From the NCBI GenBank assembly GCA_903813345.2, contig CAIIXF020000011.1, positions 36,118,166 to 36,182,165 of the forward strand: a stretch of 64,000 nucleotides of DNA, given 5' to 3'. The notes under the pieces were generated by a model. It saw only the letters and a list, made by a program, of their open reading frames with translations. It was not told where the DNA came from and ran no database searches. Shown one piece after another: positions 36,101 to 41,178 of this stretch. Every line of letters begins with the position of its first letter. Position 1 is the first letter of the stretch. A program made the position numbers and the translations under genes. The DNA is from Owenia fusiformis (Eukaryota; Annelida; Polychaeta; Sabellida; Oweniidae).

Positions 36101-38422
36101 AACAATATTACTCACCATATAAGCCAACTGTTGAGATTGATGACCAAGGAATGTGAGACTAAACTGAACAATATTACTCACCATATAAGCCAACTGTCGA
36201 GGTTCATGACCAAGGAATGTGAGGCTAAACTGAACAATATTACTCACCATATAAGCCAACTTTTGAGGTTGATGACCAAGGAATGTGAGGCTAAACTGAA
36301 CAATATTACTCACCTTATAAGCCAACTGTAGAGGTTGATGACCAAGGAATGTGAGGCTAAACTGAACAATATTACTCACCATATAAGCCAACTTTTGAGG
36401 TAGATGACCAAGGAATGTGAGGCTAAACTGAACAATATTACTCACCATATAAGCCAACTTTTGAGGTTGATGACCAAGGTATGTGAGGCTAAACTGAACA
36501 ATATTACTCACCATATAAGCCAACTTTTGAGATTGATGACCAAGGTATGTGAGGCTAAACTGAACAATATTACTCACCATATAAGCCAACTTTTGAGGTT
36601 GATGACCAAGGTATGTGAGGCTAAACTGAACAATATTACTCACAATATAAGCCAACTGTTGAGGTTGATGACCAAGGAATGTGAGGCTAAACTGAACAAT
36701 ATTACTCACCATATACGCCAACTTTTGAGGTTGATGACCAAGGAATGTGAGGCTAAACTGAAAAATATTACTCACCATATAAGTAAACTTTTGAGGTTGA
36801 TGACCAAGGAATGTGAGGCTAAACTGAACAATATTACTCACCATATAAGCCAACTGTTGAGCTTGATGACCAAGGAATGTGAGGCTAAACTGAACAATAT
36901 TACTCACCATATAAGCCAACTGTTGAGGTTGATGACCAAGGAATGTGAGGTTGACCGAGGCTGCATATAATGTTGCACTGCATGACGTTCCTTAGAGTAA
37001 CGATCACATCCCTAAAATGTAAAAATATTGATATCATGATAAAATATTTTGATAGCCATCGATGAATGTTATTGGCTTAGCTAATATAAAGTATAATCAT
37101 CATGGAATGGCCCTCTCTTCTTGCATCATAGATTGCCATGGAATATGGTATAGGGATTTAGAATTGGTGAAATAGACTGACGAATCAAATTTGTAATAAC
37201 AAACGTGTGATTTGAAACGTCACTGCATAGACAAGTGTAATAAACAATTTCCGATTGCAAACGGTCAATTCCTTGCAAAGTACTAAGTGGGTCTAGAGAT
37301 AAAATTCATTCATGCCGGTTATAGATCACGTGAGAATGCTGCTATAGCTAGTCCTCTTTGGAATTTCCCAATGCAGTGTAGATACATTACCTGATTTCCA
37401 CATTGAAGGCAAACAATTATGCCAACATCCTCGTCTGAGGGGGACATGACTGGCTTGGCTCCACCTTTGCTGGCATTCTTTACACATGTCTGCAATTAAA
37501 TAAATAAATTTGGTTGATCAGCGTATGAACTTTTTTCTTTTTCAACATATTTCATGTCATTTTTTCACATTTAAACACAATTTAATGTACTTTATGATTT
37601 TTATTTCCATGCTCAAAGCAACCATTGATGGACTGAAAAGTATTAGATCAATTATATGCATATTTGAAACTGATAGCATCTGACCTTAAAAAGAACAAAG
37701 TGTGTGAAACATAACTGAACACTACAGTTATGAAAATAATTGAGTATCCCACACTACAGTTATGAAAATAACTAAGTATCCCAGAGATTCGTTAATCTTA
37801 CCACACATTCTCCAATTGCACCTTGTTGTTTCAATGACTTCTTCATTGCATTAAGGTTGACAGACTTATTGATGTGGGGGCATGTCTGACCTACAATACA
37901 ATAAAGAAAACAATTGACATAACATTATCAAATTAAAGCCAAATGTTATTTCCTTGTAAGGGCAGGGTTGACATCATTTTCCTTGGTAATATCTAGTCTA
38001 TTAAAAGCCAACCTTTGATAACAGTGAAATTATAACATATTGTATGAAGTGAGAACCAAGGTCTATAAATTATTCTTAAAGTGTGTTAGAAATGGTCTCA
38101 TTCTTTATTCTTTGTACAATAACTGTCTGGTTTTATAATATCAAATGATTCTTTTACGTAAGCGTTGAGATAGTCAGACAGGAGGACAAGTGGATGATTC
38201 CATAGGCTAAGCAAGCAAGTCACAAATATATCAGACAGAAACCTCACATACATGTAGTCAGACAGGAGGACAAGTGGGTGATTCCATAGGCTAAGCAACA
38301 AGTCATAAATATATCAGACAGAAACCTCACATACCTGTAGCTTGAAGGCCCTCATCCGAAGACTCACTATTCAAGTCAATGTCCTTCTTTCCATGACGCA
38401 ACTTGTGCTTTTTCTTGCCCAT
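1..38422 (-). CDS. USP16/45: USP16/USP45-type ubiquitin carboxyl-terminal hydrolase, 5' part (15 coding exons, truncated by window edge)
   Basis: Cysteine-protease deubiquitinase of the USP16/USP45 family. Human USP16 deubiquitinates histone H2A and USP45 acts in DNA repair; which role applies here is unknown. I joined the exons by hand: 38422-38335, 37890-37802, 37489-37391, 37011-36908, 29826-29708, 29577-29465, 28480-28433, 27875-27750, 12790-12657, 12082-11995, 11153-11066, 2714-2626, 2395-2339, 1618-1463 and 117-1. All have GT-AG borders and agreeing phases, giving 505 codons without a stop. Residues 33-131 carry the ZnF-UBP ligands (C33, H35, C58, C61, C86, C89, C94, H102, H106, C128, C131). 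Residues 205-220 are the Cys box [16 protein letters not shown], with C213 the predicted nucleophile. QQQDSHELL and FLDLSLP follow as in vertebrate homologues. The His box and C-terminus lie beyond position 1. The start MGKKKHK resembles MGKK of human USP16. Whether the best orthologue name is USP16 or USP45 is open, since invertebrates often have one copy. Confidence 0.93.
232..1360. repeat. 92-bp tandem array, about 12 copies
   Basis: Exact 92-bp period (unit starts at 232, 324, 416 ... 1336), each unit holding CACAAGGGCAGAG and CATGAATGCAAGTACTAG. Copies differ by few substitutions. The array fills most of USP intron 14. No ORF, and no resemblance to the flanking exons. Confidence 0.97.
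1463..1618 (-). CDS. USP16/45: USP16/45 coding exon 14 (basic insert)
   Basis: 52 codons of poorly conserved, basic sequence ending [14 protein letters not shown], in the position of the variable insert that interrupts the catalytic domain in USP16/45. Accepted on frame and splice sites (TTTAG / GTTTGT) rather than similarity. Confidence 0.8.
1764..1902. repeat. 139-bp foldback (hairpin) element
   Basis: ATCACACGTTTCAGC at the left end pairs with GCTGAAACGTGTGAT at the right, and the arms run about 38 bp with few mismatches. Probably a short MITE remnant in USP intron 13. Confidence 0.8.
2339..2395 (-). CDS. USP16/45: USP16/45 coding exon 13
   Basis: 57-bp exon encoding [19 protein letters not shown], the conserved FLDLSLP strand. 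Phase 0, acceptor TTTTAG, donor GTGAAT. Confidence 0.9.
2626..2714 (-). CDS. USP16/45: USP16/45 coding exon 12
   Basis: Encodes [19 protein letters not shown] and [10 protein letters not shown], the family FVDRIFGGELTSxxxCxxC segment with the CxxC pair. 89 bp, phase 1 in, phase 0 out, donor GTAAGG. Confidence 0.92.
2715..5409. other. USP intron 11, first part: no gene seen
   Basis: AT-rich non-coding DNA with poly-C/poly-G runs (near 3,500, 4,160 and 4,210) and a 32-bp direct duplication near 3,215-3,268 (ATATAATATTGTCCATAAAAG). The short ORFs here have no recognisable domains. Confidence 0.6.
5419..6765. mobile_element. 1.35-kb non-autonomous DNA transposon (TIRs about 90 bp)
   Basis: Terminal inverted repeats begin GGCTTTGTATAAAAAACCTC and contain CCCACGTACGTGGG. 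They are flanked by CTGTAATTA on both sides (5410-5418 and 6766-6774), a 9-bp (or 8-bp) target duplication. The interior has only short unrecognised ORFs, so it is non-autonomous. A diverged single end of the same family lies near 18,930-19,008. The TSD size would fit hAT or Mutator-like elements; the superfamily is not decided. Confidence 0.88.
6889..7069. mobile_element. MITE with GGCGTAGCC ends, copy 1
   Basis: Starts GGGCGTAGCCAG and ends CTGGCTACGCC, with G-rich and C-rich subterminal tracts. A second copy lies at 8815-9026. Short overlapping ORFs across it are by-products. Confidence 0.65.
7758..8430. repeat. 175-bp direct duplication (7758-7935 and 8259-8426)
   Basis: Both copies share TTAAAAGCAATTTTA, GGTGATGTTGGTACACTTCC and ACAAAGACTAAGACAAAG, with substitutions and indels, about 500 bp apart. 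No protein domain recognised; both copies have a stop soon after. Confidence 0.7.
8815..9026. mobile_element. MITE with GGCGTAGCC ends, copy 2
   Basis: Same ends (GGGGCGTAGCCAACTTTCAG ... CTGGCTACGCC) and G/C tracts as the copy at 6889-7069, but a different interior. Confidence 0.65.
9027..10583. other. USP intron 11, middle part: nothing recognised
   Basis: AT-rich sequence without a supported gene, repeat array or inverted repeat that I could identify. No RNA gene seen. Confidence 0.5.
10588..10880. mobile_element. piggyBac-like MITE with TTAA target site
   Basis: TTAA precedes (10584-10587) and follows (10881-10884) a 293-bp element. Its ends are CCCCTTGAATCCCAG and CTGGGTATTCAAGAGG. The TTAA duplication and CCC...GGG ends are typical of piggyBac-type elements. 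No transposase. Confidence 0.78.
11066..11153 (-). CDS. USP16/45: USP16/45 coding exon 11
   Basis: Encodes [14 protein letters not shown]... and KETKLKIK, corresponding to the RVSKGILKAF region of the human protein. 88 bp, phase 1 out, donor GTATAT. Confidence 0.87.
11538..11950. mobile_element. diverged Helentron-like repeat fragment
   Basis: Starts TCTAGAAAAACAGCAACTCC, like the 5' ends at 16,31x, 31,57x and 38,60x. It contains the shared GTGGCCATTTTGAA, ATAAAATTTGAAC and GACAGACAATTGGAC blocks. Old copy in USP intron 10. Confidence 0.5.
11995..12082 (-). CDS. USP16/45: USP16/45 coding exon 10 (QQQDSHELL box)
   Basis: Encodes [19 protein letters not shown] followed by [10 protein letters not shown], the USP QQD motif. 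88 bp, phase 2 in, phase 0 out. Acceptor TTCACAG, donor GTTTGT. Confidence 0.92.
12657..12790 (-). CDS. USP16/45: USP16/45 coding exon 9
   Basis: Encodes [12 protein letters not shown]...[11 protein letters not shown], matching the family segment that ends LFSQVCKK. 134 bp, phase 0 in, phase 2 out, donor GTAAGT. Confidence 0.9.
13237..13325. repeat. three tandem GGAGGATAT...GATATACTCC palindromic units
   Basis: Three copies of GAGGATATnGTGAnGATATACTC within 90 bp, each near-palindromic. Function unknown. Confidence 0.7.
13434..13566. repeat. 133-bp foldback element
   Basis: TCCTATGATTTT at the left pairs with AAAATCATAGGA at the right, and the imperfect pairing extends through GGTGATATTGATAT. 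Hairpin MITE remnant in USP intron 8. Confidence 0.78.
14100..14241. mobile_element. fragment of the AAGTGGAACACC MITE family
   Basis: Carries repeated GTGGAACACCTCC blocks and ends GACAGGTTTTACTGTA, like the complete element at 52,628-53,466. It lies just upstream of the cGAS-like gene. Confidence 0.6.
14402..15805 (+). CDS. cGAS-like receptor / Mab-21 domain nucleotidyltransferase
   Basis: 467 residues without an intron in the frame. Family members use a nucleotidyltransferase fold; catalytic ones (cGAS, cGLRs) make cyclic dinucleotides that signal through STING after sensing nucleic acid, while Mab-21 proteins are often inactive. Seen: GSS at 82-84 followed by DELDYMP, with E95 and D97 in the position of the metal-binding E/D pair, and VDLCFSIE with D224 as a likely third metal ligand. 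The activation triad therefore looks intact. The C-terminal half (about 275-465) is helical in character, as in Mab-21 domains, and ends in a PPPPP stretch. No cGAS zinc-thumb cluster was recognised. A good acceptor (CTGTCTTTACAG at 14,439) lies inside the predicted N-terminus, so an upstream exon may replace the first 12-13 residues. It lies in USP intron 8 on the opposite strand. Ligand and product are unknown. Confidence 0.8.
   Translation: MMTSNSIVPVFTGPFPAEIKEDIRRLKNFVNFIAFNADVKNRYSPQKLQEHISYIEAKVQTLCTKVGEYDSWMSTSKILRQGSSYKGTKILKPDELDYMPILAIFTRETVVVEDVKENCELKDKGCVYIKVNNSTIKDNLDELCHHTPSGSYLKGGTIYLAKLREAVKWALGEIDSLTYTGEHKHKDEDQDEPYPLGNISVCEKIHGPSITLKMGAPLCTAKVDLCFSIEGRDTNLGQCAMVSANAFVESSCQCGLSSSRHWDESPINPPNKYELSESHRELFLTFKLISHILNDTCQHLGIDTTFSVVHASSSYNIQSLVWQHQQTCQATNVGECYRNIVQMLNCGELDKPDELYVKVHDSPQGYLEDMFFPEVEREISPISIVGFMWFLQQVCHTESTEWWKTLFIEDDTRYNDNDHLSGLCEASNHLNELTACFSYPPPPPITLIQKWNNERNNQIASLTISRR
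16093..16245. repeat. 153-bp foldback element
   Basis: CAAATATTTCATTCTATG pairs with CATAGAATGAAATATTTG, and GGGCAATACCTGT and TTTCAATGATTTTTG also pair with the other arm. Strong hairpin. Confidence 0.82.
16319..16815 (+). mobile_element. Helentron-like (HINE) element, short copy
   Basis: 5' part has CAACGCCAAAACG and ATCCCATCGAACAGC. The middle has two copies of a unit with AATGGCnGCCATTTTTCAA. The 3' part has a short GGACAGACAGATGGACGGAC tract, then CCTCCGAACATCGTTCGATG, a hairpin, and GGGATAATAA. ATCCCATCGAAC near the start is the inverse of GTTCGATGGGAT near the end. Longer relative at 31,578-32,925. Confidence 0.6.
17390..17830. repeat. degenerate tandem repeat rich in GGGCACAAnCCAAT
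   Basis: A-and-C-rich low-complexity block in which GGGCACAACCCATT-like and CAnTTGTCAAA-like words recur every 40-100 bp. The ORFs on both strands here are artefacts of composition. Confidence 0.65.
17831..19220. other. USP intron 8 between repeats: no gene seen
   Basis: AT-rich non-coding DNA. Only the single transposon end at about 18,930-19,008 (GGAGGTTTTTTATACAAAGC, same family as 5419-6765) was recognised. Confidence 0.5.
19231..20354. mobile_element. 1.12-kb Mutator-like MITE with 10-bp target duplication
   Basis: About 66-bp inverted ends, GGGTTTGTGTAAAAAACCG on the left and its complement on the right, flanked on both sides by ATCACAACAC (19221-19230 and 20355-20364). The interior is built of AACGTT-rich sequence, including a 181-bp tandem duplication (19,890-20,250). 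The 69- and 71-residue ORFs there are shadows of this duplication. A 10-bp duplication fits Mutator-like elements. Confidence 0.88.
20365..21590. other. USP intron 8: nothing firm; C-rich repeat fragments
   Basis: Contains CCTCCGTCCCA blocks (20,600-20,635; 20,980-21,001) and CCGTCCCATCCCGAA repeats (21,300-21,370), probably old transposon ends. No gene supported. Confidence 0.5.
21595..22433. mobile_element. TA-flanked MITE (Tc1/mariner-like), 839 bp
   Basis: Inverted ends TTCTCTCTAATGAGTGCA and TGCACTCATTAGAGAGAA, with TA on both sides (21593-21594, 22434-22435). AT-rich interior without ORF. It ends about 180 bp before the LRRCC1 acceptor, so it may have affected that gene's 5' region. 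Confidence 0.82.
22670..26671 (+). CDS. LRRCC1: LRRCC1 (leucine-rich repeat and coiled-coil centrosomal protein), 3 coding exons
   Basis: Centrosomal/centriolar protein; human LRRCC1 (CLERC) helps keep spindle poles intact. Exons 22670-25489, 25835-25914 and 26407-26671 join in frame to 1,054 residues (human about 1,030). Residues about 32-140 form four to five leucine-rich repeats ([14 protein letters not shown] matches the human protein closely), followed by a cap ending near [11 protein letters not shown]. Residues 200-430 are polar and disordered. About 440-1050 is a long coiled coil, including [21 protein letters not shown] and [11 protein letters not shown] as in vertebrates. The start ATG at 22670 follows an acceptor at 22609 (TTGTTCCAG). 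The frame is open back to that acceptor, so extra N-terminal codons or a 5' UTR exon remain possible. Reading past 25489 gives an intronic tail to 25588 that I exclude. Nested antisense in USP intron 8. Confidence 0.93.
25835..25914 (+). CDS. LRRCC1: LRRCC1 coding exon 2
   Basis: 80-bp exon between acceptor TTATTCCAG and donor GTAAGT. It encodes [20 protein letters not shown] and KAVQAA, continuing the coiled coil as VKEVKEKFENKEKKL does in the human protein. Phase 0 in, phase 2 out. Confidence 0.9.
26407..26671 (+). CDS. LRRCC1: LRRCC1 coding exon 3 (C-terminus)
   Basis: Begins after TTTCAG; the split codon gives Glu, then [20 protein letters not shown], and it ends TELQQDLIR-stop, like the human C-terminus (NEIQQDM). 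Reading upstream of 26407 in the same frame is intronic. Confidence 0.9.
26863..26868 (+). terminator. LRRCC1: LRRCC1 poly(A) signal AATAAA
   Basis: Canonical AATAAA about 190 bp after the LRRCC1 stop codon, followed by a T-rich stretch. Likely polyadenylation signal. Confidence 0.6.
27120..27430. repeat. 21-bp tandem array, about 14 copies
   Basis: Period 21 bp, core TTGACCATATTTGGGCAGAAC with variants (ACTTGAGTGG, TTTGAGCAGA) arranged in a higher-order pattern. Since 21 is divisible by three, ORFs stay open on both strands (about 105 residues each); I do not regard them as genes. Confidence 0.95.
27750..27875 (-). CDS. USP16/45: USP16/45 coding exon 8
   Basis: Begins [12 protein letters not shown], continuing the Cys-box helix as in human USP16 (NLSQT), then an acidic [10 protein letters not shown] loop. 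42 codons, phase 0, donor GTAAGT. The next intron (12,791-27,749) holds two plus-strand genes. Confidence 0.9.
28433..28480 (-). CDS. USP16/45: USP16/45 coding exon 7 (catalytic Cys box)
   Basis: A 48-bp exon encoding exactly [16 protein letters not shown], identical to the USP16/45 Cys box. The catalytic cysteine is residue 213. Acceptor TTTCAG, donor GTAGGT, phase 0 on both sides. Confidence 0.95.
28516..28876. mobile_element. TA-flanked MITE, 361 bp
   Basis: Ends CCAGATTTTCTCGCATATAC and TATATGCGAGAAAATCCGG, flanked by TA (28514-28515, 28877-28878). Internal CGCCCATGGGC palindromes. Sits in USP intron 6, about 35 bp from exon 7. Confidence 0.82.
29465..29577 (-). CDS. USP16/45: USP16/45 coding exon 6 (linker)
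   Basis: Ala/Glu/Lys-rich linker between the zinc finger and the catalytic domain (residues about 167-204, ending NNSILPKVK). Acceptor ATCCAG and donor GTGAGC. Low conservation is expected here; it is accepted because it keeps the frame to the catalytic Cys box. Confidence 0.85.
29708..29826 (-). CDS. USP16/45: USP16/45 coding exon 5
   Basis: Its first base completes Trp127. It then encodes CYDCDDEV (last two zinc ligands C128 and C131) and a helix-like stretch, [16 protein letters not shown]. 119 bp, phase 2 in and phase 1 out, donor GTAATA. It is separated from exon 4 by a 7.1-kb intron full of repeats. Confidence 0.9.
30065..31545 (+). mobile_element. Helentron-like (HINE) element, family 2, with six internal repeats
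   Basis: TGTCCCCACCA near 30,078 and TGGTGGGGACA near 31,530 are inverted subterminal repeats. Between them are six units of about 161-168 bp (GTAGACAAGACTTTACA at 30,123 to 30,939), each containing AATCCAAAATGGC. The 3' part has a GGACGGACAGACGG tract and the hairpin CCCCACACTATGTGGTGGGG. This layout is described for non-autonomous Helentrons; the assignment is inferred. Confidence 0.65.
31578..32925 (+). mobile_element. Helentron-like (HINE) element, long copy
   Basis: Same family as 16,319-16,815. It has CAACGCCAAAGCG, ATCCCATCGAACAG, about six internal units of roughly 130-150 bp (AATGGCGGCCATTTTTCAAA), a (GGAC/GTAC)n tract at 32,791-32,880, then a CCGAACTTCGTTCGATGGGA hairpin. Lies immediately beside the 66-bp donor array in USP intron 4. 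Confidence 0.65.
32988..36949 (-). repeat. 60-copy, 66-bp tandem array of the exon 4 / 5' splice-site junction of the USP gene
   Basis: On the minus strand each unit is 42 bp equal or close to the end of USP exon 4 (CTCACATTCC ... GGCTTATATG), then GTGAGT and 18 more intron bases. Donor positions run at exact multiples of 66 bp from 36,902 to 33,008 (59 steps), so there is no net insertion or deletion in 4 kb. Copies differ by scattered substitutions. Only the copy at 36,908-36,949 continues into the upstream coding part of exon 4. The 942-, 395-, 172-, 164- and 163-residue ORFs across it are consequences of a stop-free unit divisible by three. Confidence 0.97.
36908..37011 (-). CDS. USP16/45: USP16/45 coding exon 4 (ZnF-UBP; parent of the 66-bp array)
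   Basis: Encodes residues 93-127: [15 protein letters not shown] with C94, H102 and H106, then [14 protein letters not shown], matching the family pattern before CYxCD. It ends in phase 2 inside the Trp codon (TG) at donor GTGAGT (36907-36902). The last 42 exon bases plus the first 24 intron bases form the unit repeated down to 32,988. The match to ZnF-UBP and the joining to CYDCDDEV in exon 5 make this copy the real exon end. Confidence 0.9.
37391..37489 (-). CDS. USP16/45: USP16/45 coding exon 3 (ZnF-UBP)
   Basis: Encodes residues 60-92, from TCVKN to CLQCGNQ, supplying C61 and the C86-x-x-C89 pair. It is 99 bp, phase 0 on both sides, with acceptor ATTGCAG and donor GTAATG. Confidence 0.88.
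37802..37890 (-). CDS. USP16/45: USP16/45 coding exon 2 (first ZnF-UBP ligands)
   Basis: Encodes residues 30-59, including C33-x-H35 and C58, the opening of the ZnF-UBP finger (CPHI, compare CRHI in human USP16). Acceptor TTGTAG and donor GTAAGA; phase 1 in, phase 0 out. Confidence 0.88.
38173..38340 (-). repeat. tandem duplication of the USP exon 1 / 5' splice-site junction (2 copies)
   Basis: GTATGTGAGGTTTCTGTCTG follows exon 1 at 38,334 and recurs at 38,251, 83 bp into the intron. The preceding exon bases CTACA are also duplicated (CTACAG and CTACAT). The copies are nearly identical over about 84 bp. Confidence 0.93.
38335..38422 (-). CDS. USP16/45: USP16/45 coding exon 1 (start codon)
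   Basis: Starts with ATG at 38422-38420 and encodes 29 residues beginning [18 protein letters not shown], basic then acidic. It ends in phase 1 at a GTATGT donor (38334). The donor region, including the last exon bases CTACA, is tandemly duplicated 83 bp further into the intron. No upstream in-frame coding was identified. The promoter presumably lies just above 38422, where I see no clear TATA box. Confidence 0.85.
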
Positions 38423-38597
38423 ACTAACTGTTTGACTCGTCCCTGTCTCTAGTACACGCATTGAGATGGACTGCTACTGGAGGCCTATCACAACATAGAC
38501 GCGTTGTCTTGAAATTTCAATGTCTTATAAACACTGATGAATCTAAAAAGGACCCAAATTGTGCAATAATAAAATCTATAAAACAGGTCCAATAAAG

Positions 38598-40835
38598 AAC
38601 TAGAAAAAAAGCAACTCCATGGAGAAGCAAATCCCACCGAACAAAACATATTTTGATTTTTAGTTGCCATCTTGAAAATTCCTTGTTTGTCCCTAGGCAT
38701 GGTAAAGATTAAAAGGTGGATTGGATCGAGTGGATTGGATTCATGTAAAAGGTGGATTGGATTGGATTTCTTCAAAATATGGATTTTCCCTTAAAAATTT
38801 CTATTGATCTTCCTTTAGGAAGATTGGTGCTCTCTTCACTTGCACAATGTCAAAAAATAGATGTAATATTATTTTGCTTGGGTGGGCTAGAAGGATGACC
38901 TGGTACCCGCTTTCTGATACACGATCTTATTCATTCCAAGTGTAATTTGAGACCTTTCATAAATCATAAAGCAGACTGGTTTGAAGATCCATATCCAGGG
39001 CTGTGGGGGGTAGGTACGAAAAATTTCGAACGGAATGCGTGACATATACGTAATTCACGTGAAAAGTCCGAACGAAATGCGTACGTTTTTTTCCGGCGTT
39101 CGTATTTTTGCTGGGTAGACGATCTTTTTTAGAAATTTTTCTACAGAAATATTTTTGCTTGACAATTACCAGGTAAAATGCGTATTTGCGTGACATTTTC
39201 TGTCACGCAAAAATAACTGGCGTGACTTCAAATTCTTCAGCAAATGCGTGACAAATACGCAAATTGCGGGACAGTTGACAGGCCTGCCTAAGTCCAAATC
39301 TGAACACTTTTGTCCAAATTTTGAACACCTTTGGCCAACTTTTAAACACCTTTGGCCAAAGTTTGAGCACCTTTGCCAAACTTTTATCACCTCAAATTTT
39401 TCGCGCTCGCTACGCTCGCGGTGTCGTCAACGGGGGAGGGAGGGGTAGTTACGAAAATTTCAAATGAACATGCGTGACATATACGGGATTCGCGTGACAA
39501 ATCCGAACAAATTGCGTTCGGTTTTTTCTGACGCTCGTATATTTACCGTATCGTAAACATATTTCGAAAAATTTTCTACAGAAATATATTTGCTTGACAA
39601 TTACCAGGTAAAATGCGTATTTGCGTGACATTTTCTGTCACGCAAAAAAAACTGGCGTGACTTCAAATTCTTCAGCAAATGCATGACAAATACGCAAATT
39701 GCGGGACAGTTGACAGGCCTGCATATCATCTGTTTTCAATCCAAACTGAACATACCAGAAATGTTTTGTGAACATTCACACATCAATTTGAATGACAGGT
39801 TTTCTTTTTCTAAAGATCTATGTCTTACAAAAGTTGATTTACAAGGGAAAGCGGTTAAATACTTAAGAGTGTCCATGAACTAATTGTAGTATGTATTTGT
39901 CATTGCTTTGTTCTGATTTCTCAAAAGGGACCTGTAATACTGTTAGTAGAGGGAAATTGTTTAGAGGGAGATCAACAGAAATTTTTTATAAGAAATTCCA
40001 CATTTTGAAGATTCCCGATCCAATCCACCTTTTACATGAATCCAATCCACTCGATCCAATCCACCTTTTAATCTCTACCCTAGGCATATATATAAAATGT
40101 AAACCATATCCGTAAATTAACATTTGAGTTATCAAATATCATATTCCTCTTTTACGAAAATGGCAGCCATTTTGAAATTCAGCCCCCATTTTGAAAATCT
40201 TTCTCGAACAGAGCTACTGTGTCCTTAGGCATCAGCATATAAAATTTGAACAAAATCCATTCACTGCTGTTTGAGTCATCAATTACATTTTTTTACGAAA
40301 AATAGTGGCCATTTTTAAATCCAGCTGCCATCTTGAAAATTCTTTGTGAAACAGAAGTACTGTGTCTCTAGGCATCACCATACAAAATTTGATATAAATG
40401 TGTTCACTGGTATTTGAGTTATCAAACATTTCTTTTTTTTACGAAAATGGCCCCCATTTTGATATCTAGCAGCCAATCTAAAAATCTCGTTTCAGTGTAG
40501 CTCCTTTGTCCCTAGGCATCAGCATATAAAATTTGAACCAAATCCGTCAACTAGTTTTTGAGTTATCAAAGATTACATATTTTTATGAAAAATGGCGGCC
40601 ATTTTGAAATTCAGCCGCCATCTTGAAAATTCTTTCTTGAGCAAATCGACTTTTTCCCTAGGCATCATCATATAAATTTTAACCAAATCTGTTCACTGGT
40701 ATTTGAGTTATCAAAGATAATGTTTTTTATGAAAAATGGCCACCATTTTTCAGTCGATATGTTATGACATGGGCAAAGCTCTATTTAGTGATACTTTCAT
40801 TTCAAATATGGCGGCCAATCCGATGTCTGACAACC
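38598..40835. mobile_element. Helentron-like repeat, third copy, interrupted by a TIR element
   Basis: Starts near AACTAGAAAAAAAGCAACTC and ATCCCACCGAACAAAAC at 38,600-38,650. It is broken at CCCTAGGCAT by the element at 38,701-40,077 and continues from 40,078 with four to five units carrying CCCTAGGCATCA, ATAAAATTTGAAC and GGCGGCCATTTTGAAAT. The 3' hairpin is not clear. Confidence 0.6.
38701..40077. mobile_element. 1.38-kb TIR element with 10-bp target duplication
   Basis: About 70-bp inverted ends containing AGATTAAAAGGTGGATTGG and TGGATTGGATTCATGTAAAA, flanked by CCCTAGGCAT (38691-38700 and 40078-40087). The interior has two tandem copies (about 39,000-39,290 and 39,435-39,725) of a sequence rich in GCGTGACA and GGGACAGTTGACAGGCCTGC. 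No transposase. Confidence 0.85.
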
Positions 40836-40941
40836 CTTGACTTACCTTCTAAAGGTTAGAACCCGAATCTTAATGAAACCATATCACCTTTGTTCCGTCA
40901 TTGATGATGCAAAAACACAGCATTTGATAGAAATTAGTGTA

Positions 40942-41178
40942 CAGTTGGGGACATAAATAAATGACAGGTGGATTTGCTGAAGTGAGGATTTCCCATGTTA
41001 AAAATAAGAGAATTTACAAGAGGCCATAAATCAGTGGATGAGATTATACAAAATGTAAAATATACAAATTTTAAGGGATATGTATCTAGACAATATTGGA
41101 AATTATGGGCTTTCAGACCACCATAATTAGGAAATGGTGATCGAAAATCGACCTGTCATTTATTTTTGTCCCCAACTG
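40942..41178. mobile_element. TA-flanked MITE, 237 bp
   Basis: Ends CAGTTGGGGACATAAATAAA and its inverse CCCCAACTG, flanked by TA (40940-40941, 41179-41180). Tc1/mariner-type features, no ORF. Nested inside the 63-bp-TIR element. Confidence 0.88.

Noticed and set aside
34091-36919. 942-residue minus-strand ORF ([18 protein letters not shown] repeats)
   Set aside because: It is the 66-bp array read in a frame different from USP exon 4, crossing splice donors. The unit length is divisible by three and has no stop in that frame.
32988-36949. CRISPR array
   Set aside because: No unique spacers: units are contiguous and alike, and the host is an animal. The same holds for the 92-, 137-, 21- and 18-bp arrays.
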